Assembly: GCA_937883885.1 (NCBI GenBank)
Contig: CAKZXL010000822.1
Coordinates: forward strand, 1 to 5,909
DNA length: 5,909 nt
Direction of reading: 5' to 3'
From: an uncultured Aquincola sp.
GTDB taxonomy: Bacteria > Pseudomonadota > Gammaproteobacteria > Burkholderiales > Burkholderiaceae
In this document: positions 1 through 3,650 of the stretch, piece by piece
Position numbering within the stretch: position 1 is the stretch's first letter
How the letters are laid out: each line of letters starts with the position of its first letter
The notes under the pieces: model-generated
The model's database searches: none
What the model saw: the letters and a program-made list of their open reading frames with translations, nothing else
Told to the model about the DNA's origin: nothing
Position numbers and translations under genes: made by a program

Positions 1-996
1 GTGCCCGGAGTGCAAACGCGGGCCGGGCACCGCCTCGGCCCGCGGGCCGTGGGCCATGAAGTGGTCCAGCGCCTTGTTGGCGTTGGTGAAGGCATTGCCA
101 TGGGGCAGCGGCGCGGCGGCGGCAAACACCGCCTCGGCCACCGCCTGCAGCCGGGCCGACAAGGCGTCGGCCTCGGCCTGCCGGCCGGCGTCCAGGTGCG
201 CCAGCAAGGTAGCCAGCTGAGGTGCAAACACATTGGCGGTGCTCAGCAGAAAGCCGTCGTAGTCGCCACCCGCCGCTGCCAGGTGCCGGCTGTAGCCGCC
301 CTCCGCGCCCCGCACGAGGAAAGCCTGGCGAAAACCGGCCGCTGCCACGCGGTCGGCGCCGCTGGTGTCCTTGAGCATCAACAGATGGGCGTGGCGGTCG
401 GCCAGCGCAGCCACCGTCTGCGGCGCCATCTCGTTGCCGGTGACCTGCGGCAGCTGGTACAGCGCCATCGGCAGGCCGGTGGCCAGCACACGGTCCAGCG
501 AAGCGGCGATCTCGGCCTGCGACAGCTGCGCGCCATGCGGCGGGCACACGGTAAAGCCGACAACACCGCTGTGGCGGAGCACGCGGGCCAGTGCCAGCTC
601 GTCCACTGCATCCACCACACCCGCGCGCTGGCACAGCCAGGCCCGCAGTTCGGCCAGCGTGGCCAGCATCTCCTGCAGCCCCGGCTTGAGCACGCCCACC
701 AGCAGGTGCAGGCCCAGGGCCGGCGCCTCGTCCATCAGCAGCTGCAGCAGCGTGCGCACCTCGTCGTCGGCCAGCTGCCAGCCATCGCCGGTGGAGCCGG
801 GCACCAGCAGGCCGCGCACATGCGGCTGCAGGAAGCGCAGGTGCGCCTTCAGGCGTTCAGCATCGATGGCGCCCTCAGCGGTGTAGGGCGTGAGCAGCGG
901 GCACCACAGGCGCGGCACGCCGTCGGGCAGCAGGCGCTGCAACCAGGCGGCGCGCCGGGGCGCCAGACGATCGAGGGGAACGGCAGGAGAGCTCAT
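1..996 (-). CDS. DapA-superfamily aldolase/lyase (dihydrodipicolinate synthase family protein), C-terminus cut by window edge
   Basis: An open frame runs without a stop from an ATG at 996 to the left edge (332 codons visible). The translation has the (beta/alpha)8 class I aldolase pattern of the DapA/NAL family. A 'WCPLLTPYTAEG' strand lies at about residues 31-42, the 'PGSTGDGWQL' loop (equivalent of GTTGES) at 66-75, 'YQLPQVTG' with the expected Tyr at 180, and 'LKDTSG' with the Schiff-base Lys at 209. The family forms a Lys-pyruvate/2-oxoacid imine and catalyses aldol condensation or cleavage in the cytoplasm. About 25 extra residues precede the barrel, and the protein already exceeds the roughly 290-300 residues usual for DapA. 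The positions of the neighbour-subunit Tyr (here PPHG, 152-155) and of the substrate-carboxylate Arg (here Val185) are not conserved, so lysine biosynthesis is unlikely and the substrate is unknown. It is divergent from a LysR gene 70 bp away, which probably regulates it. No strong Shine-Dalgarno precedes the ATG, but no better in-frame start is visible. Confidence 0.88.
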   Translation of the reverse strand, partial: MSSPAVPLDRLAPRRAAWLQRLLPDGVPRLWCPLLTPYTAEGAIDAERLKAHLRFLQPHVRGLLVPGSTGDGWQLADDEVRTLLQLLMDEAPALGLHLLVGVLKPGLQEMLATLAELRAWLCQRAGVVDAVDELALARVLRHSGVVGFTVCPPHGAQLSQAEIAASLDRVLATGLPMALYQLPQVTGNEMAPQTVAALADRHAHLLMLKDTSGADRVAAAGFRQAFLVRGAEGGYSRHLAAAGGDYDGFLLSTANVFAPQLATLLAHLDAGRQAEADALSARLQAVAEAVFAAAAPLPHGNAFTNANKALDHFMAHGPRAEAVPGPRLHSGH

Positions 997-1030
997 GCAG
1001 CCATCGTAGGCAGCGGCCCCCTTGCCAAAA

Positions 1031-1068
1031 AGATATCGCAGGCGATTTCAGATATGCTTTGAAAGCAT
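1031..1068. promoter_or_regulatory. Probable LysR-type operator region between the divergent genes
   Basis: Three inverted repeats are packed here. ATGCTTTGAAAGCAT (1054-1068) has perfect 7-bp arms around one central base and contains the LysR-box pattern T-N11-A at 1055-1067. ATCGC-AG-GCGAT (1035-1046) is a perfect 5-bp-arm repeat. ATATC (1033-1037) pairs with GATAT (1051-1055). The centres of the first two are about 20.5 bp apart, close to two helical turns, as expected for two subsites of a LysR tetramer on one face of DNA. The first site covers the regulator's own start codon, which would suit autorepression. Binding by this regulator is inference from position and symmetry. Confidence 0.6.
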
Positions 1069-1978
1069 GAACCTGCACCGCATCGAGGCCTTTCTGGCGG
1101 TGGCCCAGGGCGGCAGCATCACCCGCGCAGCCACCCAGCTGGACGTGGCGCAGTCGGTGGTCAGCCGCCATGTGGCGGCCCTGGAAGCCGACCTCGGCAT
1201 TCGCCTCTTCGAGCGCACCGGCCGCGGCGTGGCCATGACCGAAGCGGCGCAGCTGCTGGCGCCGCGCCTGCGGGCCGCGCTGGCCGACATGCAGCGCGCG
1301 GCGGCCGAGGCGGCTGAACTGGGGGGCCAGCCCGGCGGGCTGGTGCGCATGGGCCTGGTGCCGGCGGCGGCGCAGCCGCTGGTGGGCCTGCTGCACCAGC
1401 GCCTGGCGCAGCGGCATCCGCGCATCCGGCTGCAGTTCGTCGACGGCTTTTCGCATGCGCTGGACGAACGGCTGGCCAGCGGCGACCTGGACCTGGCGGT
1501 GATCAACCGCTTCGGCCGGCTCGACCCCAAGGGCGAAGAGCGGCTGTGCGTGGTGGACAGCCTGCTGGTGGGCCCGCCCGGGGCACTGGCGCCCGATGCG
1601 CCCGCCCTGCCCTTCAAGCGGCTGGCCGGCGTGCCGCTGGTGCTGGCCTCACGCCCCAACGGGCTGCGTACCGCGCTGGATGAGGTGTGTCGCCGCGTGG
1701 GCGTTCAACTGCAGGTGGCGGTGGAGGCCGACTCCATGCTGACGATGAAGGGCCTGGTGATGCATGGCGGGCTGTACAGCGTGCTGCCCTACCAACTGGT
1801 GCATGAAGAGCTGGCGGCCGGCCGCCTGAGCGCGGCGGGCATCGTGCGGCCCACCGTGCCGCGCGTGCTCACGCTGGTGCTGTCTCACCGCCAGGCGGGC
1901 TCGGCCGCGGTGCGGGCGGTGGCGCAGGCGGTGCGCGAGATCGTGCGCGACGCGCTGGTGAAAACCGTGTGGCGTTGA
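1067..1978 (+). CDS. LysR-type transcriptional regulator
   Basis: The product is 303 residues, the usual LysR length. Residues 1-60 form the winged helix-turn-helix: 'MNLHRIEAFLAVAQGGSITR', then 'AATQLDVAQSVVSRHVAALE' as the HTH core, then 'LGIRLFERTGRGVAMTEA'. A linker helix follows to about 90, and from about 92 a periplasmic-binding-protein-like effector domain begins ('GLVRMGLVPAAAQPLVGLL'). It should act as a cytoplasmic tetrameric DNA-binding regulator responding to a small ligand; the ligand cannot be read from the sequence. The ATG at 1067 is chosen because it gives the canonical MNLxxxxxF start; the frame stays open upstream to a TTG at 1022. The ribosome binding site is poor (GAAAG only 1 nt before the ATG), so translation may be weak or nearly leaderless. 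It is divergent from the DapA-like gene and convergent with infA. The 'RTGRGVAMTEA' wing is reminiscent of the Nac/CynR-like branch, but subfamily is not assigned. Confidence 0.95.
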   Translation: MNLHRIEAFLAVAQGGSITRAATQLDVAQSVVSRHVAALEADLGIRLFERTGRGVAMTEAAQLLAPRLRAALADMQRAAAEAAELGGQPGGLVRMGLVPAAAQPLVGLLHQRLAQRHPRIRLQFVDGFSHALDERLASGDLDLAVINRFGRLDPKGEERLCVVDSLLVGPPGALAPDAPALPFKRLAGVPLVLASRPNGLRTALDEVCRRVGVQLQVAVEADSMLTMKGLVMHGGLYSVLPYQLVHEELAAGRLSAAGIVRPTVPRVLTLVLSHRQAGSAAVRAVAQAVREIVRDALVKTVWR

Positions 1979-1988
1979 GCCGGGCTCA
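1976..1988. other. Small palindrome joining the two convergent stop codons
   Basis: TGAGCC (1976-1981), one central G (1982), and GGCTCA (1983-1988) form a perfect inverted repeat. It begins with the TGA of the LysR gene on the plus strand and ends with the TGA of infA on the minus strand. With only one central base the hairpin would have to open its inner pairs to make a loop, and no T-run follows on either strand. I do not call it a proven terminator, although it is the only candidate between the two converging genes. Confidence 0.35.
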
Positions 1989-2231
1989 GCGCCGCGGTGC
2001 GCCGCTGCGTTCTTCCAGGTGACGGAAGCTGATGCGGCCCTTGCTCAGGTCGTAGGGCGACAGCTCCAGCGACACGCGGTCGCCCGCCAGCACGCGGATG
2101 TGGTGCTTGCGCATCTTGCCGGCGGTGTAGGCCACCAGCTGGTGACCGTTGTCCAGCGTCACGCGGTAACGTGAGTCGGGCAGCACTTCCTGCACGACGC
2201 CGCGCATCTCGATGAGTTCTTCCTTGGCCAT
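1986..2231 (-). CDS. infA: Translation initiation factor IF-1
   Basis: An 81-residue protein made almost entirely of the IF-1 OB-fold (S1-like) domain. '[20 protein letters not shown]' at the start, 'RVTLDNGH' at 23-30, 'GKMRKHHIR' at 38-46 and '[10 protein letters not shown]' at 58-67 are family signatures. IF-1 binds the 30S A site and, with IF-2 and IF-3, promotes correct initiator-tRNA placement. The start at 2231 has a good Shine-Dalgarno, AGGAG at 2242-2238, 6 nt upstream, so in-frame upstream extensions are not needed. Enterobacterial IF-1 is 72 residues; here a basic tail '[11 protein letters not shown]' follows the fold. The gene is not in a ribosomal-protein operon. Burkholderiales often carry a second, slightly longer infA of this kind beside the copy in the spc-type operon, so this is probably that paralogue (infA2). 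Its neighbours, a LysR gene ending 7 bp away and the catalase-like gene about 300 bp upstream, appear functionally unrelated. Confidence 0.96.
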   Translation of the reverse strand: MAKEELIEMRGVVQEVLPDSRYRVTLDNGHQLVAYTAGKMRKHHIRVLAGDRVSLELSPYDLSKGRISFRHLEERSGAPRR

Positions 2232-2278
2232 GGGGCGCTCCTGTTTTTGAGTGAATCCAGCCCACCACTGCAATGCCC

Positions 2279-2309
2279 GGCGTCGATGGCCGACAGCCAT
2301 CGGTCCGCC
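2279..2309 (-). other. Stem-loop in the infA leader
   Basis: CGATGGC (2284-2290) and GCCATCG (2296-2302) are perfect 7-bp arms around a 5-base loop. They are flanked by GGCG (2279-2282) and CGCC (2306-2309), which can extend the stem across a 1x3 internal loop. It ends about 48 nt upstream of the infA start codon and could form in the infA transcript. No T-run follows, so it is not a typical intrinsic terminator. Its role is unknown; RNA-level control of infA is possible. Confidence 0.45.
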
Positions 2310-2430
2310 CGGCGCGGTGGTGATCGTGAGCAGACGCCAGCCCGCATGCGGGCCACCGCAAGACGGCAAGAGAATCGATGAGCGGTGCGAGCATCGGCCC
2401 GAGCCTCCAAGGGAGCGGAGGGTGGGCGAG

Positions 2431-2451
2431 AGACCTACGGATGGAAGGTCT
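2431..2451 (-). other. Second, smaller stem-loop in the infA leader
   Basis: AGACCT (2431-2436) and AGGTCT (2446-2451) are perfect 6-bp arms with a 9-base loop. In the minus-strand transcript the stem would sit about 200 nt before the infA start, close to the presumed 5' end. A 6-bp stem can arise by chance, so this is listed as structure, not as a proven regulatory element. Confidence 0.3.
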
Positions 2452-2490
2452 TGCGTGTCTGTGGGCCCAATACTACACCTATCGAATACC

Positions 2491-2504
2491 CTAGACGTCT
2501 AGAC
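2491..2504. promoter_or_regulatory. CTAGACGTCTAGAC palindrome, candidate operator
   Basis: CTAGACGTCTAG (2491-2502) is a perfect 12-bp palindrome. It overlaps a second perfect one, GTCTAGAC (2497-2504), so the TAGAC unit occurs twice with 3 bases between. It lies in the AT-richer patch upstream of infA and includes two copies of CTAG, a generally rare tetranucleotide in proteobacteria. It overlaps a weak -35-like TTGTCT on the minus strand. The core AGACGTCT equals the met-box consensus of enterobacterial MetJ, but MetJ is not expected in betaproteobacteria, so the binding protein is unknown. Confidence 0.4.
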
Positions 2505-2530
2505 AAGTTCTGGCGCCCGGCTGGCCTTCC

Positions 2531-3631
2531 TCAACCCGGCAGGTCTTGCAGGCTGCGCGGCTCCGTCACCGGCACGCCGTTGTGCCCGCGGCGGAAGCTG
2601 GCAGCCGCTTCATACGCCGCCTTGCGCACCCGCATGATCGAGCCGATGGGCCGGTGTGCGGCCAGCCCATGCCAGGGGCTGAACGACAGGCCGTCGTCCA
2701 GCGCATCGGCCCGCGCATCGGGCCAGCTGTCCTGCGGCGGCAGGCTGAGCGTGGCCACGGTGTGCCAGGGGCTGTCCTGCTCCTGCCATTCCACCGAGGC
2801 GTCCTCGATGGGCATCGCCTCCAGGTTGGTGCACAGCTGCACCCGCAGCGCCCAGGTGCCGCCCTGGCGGGCGAAATGCTGGCGCACCTCGTCGCGCAGC
2901 GCATGGGGCCGGTCCTTGAGTTCGATGGGCTGGTCGGTCAGCGCCTGCAGCTCGGGCGATGCCGGTGCCAGCGACAGCTTGGCCATGTACGGGCCCCACA
3001 GCACCGGCACCTGGCTGAAGAAGGTCTCGCCCAGGATGTGGGTGGCCGGGTGGCCGCCCAGCGCCTTGAGCGTCCCGCTTTCGCCACCGGCCTTCTCGAT
3101 GATGGATTCCAGCCCGCGCAACGCGGCCGACAGCACCTTCTTGGCGTTGGGCGCCTTGTCGGTGGTGGCGGCCAGCAGCTTCACGGTCTTGAGGAACTTG
3201 GCGGCCGTGGGTGCGCTGAACACCGGGCCGTTGACCATCAGCACGTCCTGCGTGGCATCGGCCTGGCTGCCCGGCAGCCGCTCGCCCTCCACGCCCAGCA
3301 GCTTCAAGGCCAGGCCGCGCGGCGTGGACACGCCGTCGTCCAGCAGGTCGCCCGGTGTCGACGACAGGCGCACCACCGCGTCGTAGGTGCCCGGCTGCGC
3401 GCACAGGCCCTGCGCCAGCTCGGGCGGCAGGCCGGGCTGCACCGTCAGGCTGCCGCGCAGCAGGCCGTGGCTCTTGGCATGCACGCTGCGGTAGGCATGG
3501 CCTTCGTCGCGCGCCACCGTGCGGCTGATGCCCAGCAGCGCATCGCGCAAGTCCTGGTCGGTCTGGGCTTCGTCGGGCTCGGCGGCCTCGAACGTGGGCT
3601 GGTAGCGCAGGGGGGTGGGGGTCAGGCTCAA
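2531..3631 (-). CDS. Catalase-like heme protein (catalase family, y4iL/SrpA-like group)
   Basis: A 366-residue protein, the length of the short catalase-related proteins rather than the roughly 480 or more of true monofunctional catalases. Visible heme-pocket landmarks are 'HAKSHG' at 51-56 (distal His51), 'VVRLSS' at 86-91, 'QDVLMVNGPVF' at 128-138 (Asn134 matching the distal Asn) and 'RKAAY' at 336-340, which fits the R-x-x-x-Y proximal heme-ligand motif with Tyr340. Members of this group are heme proteins whose catalase or peroxidase activity is often untested. No signal peptide or membrane segment is seen, so a cytoplasmic site is likely. The start is TTG at 3631: GGAGA (3641-3637) sits 5 nt upstream, and the first in-frame ATG is only at codon 132, too late. 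It begins 19 bp after the gcd stop on the same strand and is probably cotranscribed with it. The low-efficiency start may keep expression below that of gcd. Confidence 0.9.
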   Translation of the reverse strand: MSLTPTPLRYQPTFEAAEPDEAQTDQDLRDALLGISRTVARDEGHAYRSVHAKSHGLLRGSLTVQPGLPPELAQGLCAQPGTYDAVVRLSSTPGDLLDDGVSTPRGLALKLLGVEGERLPGSQADATQDVLMVNGPVFSAPTAAKFLKTVKLLAATTDKAPNAKKVLSAALRGLESIIEKAGGESGTLKALGGHPATHILGETFFSQVPVLWGPYMAKLSLAPASPELQALTDQPIELKDRPHALRDEVRQHFARQGGTWALRVQLCTNLEAMPIEDASVEWQEQDSPWHTVATLSLPPQDSWPDARADALDDGLSFSPWHGLAAHRPIGSIMRVRKAAYEAAASFRRGHNGVPVTEPRSLQDLPG

Positions 3632-3636
3632 GGGAT

Positions 3637-3641
3637 TCTCC
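3637..3641 (-). promoter_or_regulatory. Ribosome binding site deciding a TTG start
   Basis: GGAGA on the minus strand, 5 nt before the TTG at 3631-3629. It supports TTG as the true start of the catalase-like gene, because no in-frame ATG occurs anywhere in the N-terminal third. It lies in the 19-bp gap after the gcd stop codon, too short for a separate terminator and promoter. Confidence 0.65.
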
Positions 3642-3650
3642 AGAAGGGGC

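Larger units (their letters stand above)
2232..2530 (-). promoter_or_regulatory. Intergenic region and probable infA 5' leader
   Basis: These 299 bases between the catalase-like stop and the infA start contain no convincing gene. The part nearest infA carries its ribosome binding site (2242-2238) and a strong stem-loop (2279-2309). The middle carries a GGAGG-led ATG at 2394 and a second stem-loop (2431-2451). The distal part (about 2450-2510) is clearly less GC-rich than the surroundings and is where a promoter would be expected. Weak sigma-70-like elements can be picked out on the minus strand (TTGTCT at 2506-2501; TAGTAT at 2475-2470), but they do not have good mutual spacing, so no exact start site is claimed. 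If transcription starts near there, infA has an unusually long leader of some 220-240 nt. Confidence 0.5.

Noticed and set aside
1022..1027. TTGCCA as a -35 element for the LysR gene
   Set aside because: Good match to TTGACA, but no acceptable -10 hexamer lies 16-18 bp downstream; TATGCT at 1053 is 25 bp away.
1..1062. Long plus-strand open frame opposite the DapA-like gene
   Set aside because: Its translation is Gln/Arg/His/Gly-rich with no family resemblance, as expected for the complement of a GC-rich gene; the minus strand gives a clear aldolase family protein.
1022..1066. Upstream TTG start adding 15 residues to the LysR protein
   Set aside because: LysR proteins normally begin at the MNLxxxxxF helix encoded from 1067, and the extension would run through the operator repeats.
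2232..2369. N-terminal extension of IF-1 in frame from 2369
   Set aside because: IF-1 starts at MAKE, and AGGAG lies 6 nt before the ATG at 2231; the extension has no similarity to IF-1.
2505..2530. Possible intrinsic terminator after the catalase-like gene
   Set aside because: The sequence is GC-rich with short self-complementary pieces, but no stem of useful length followed by a T-run is present on the minus strand.
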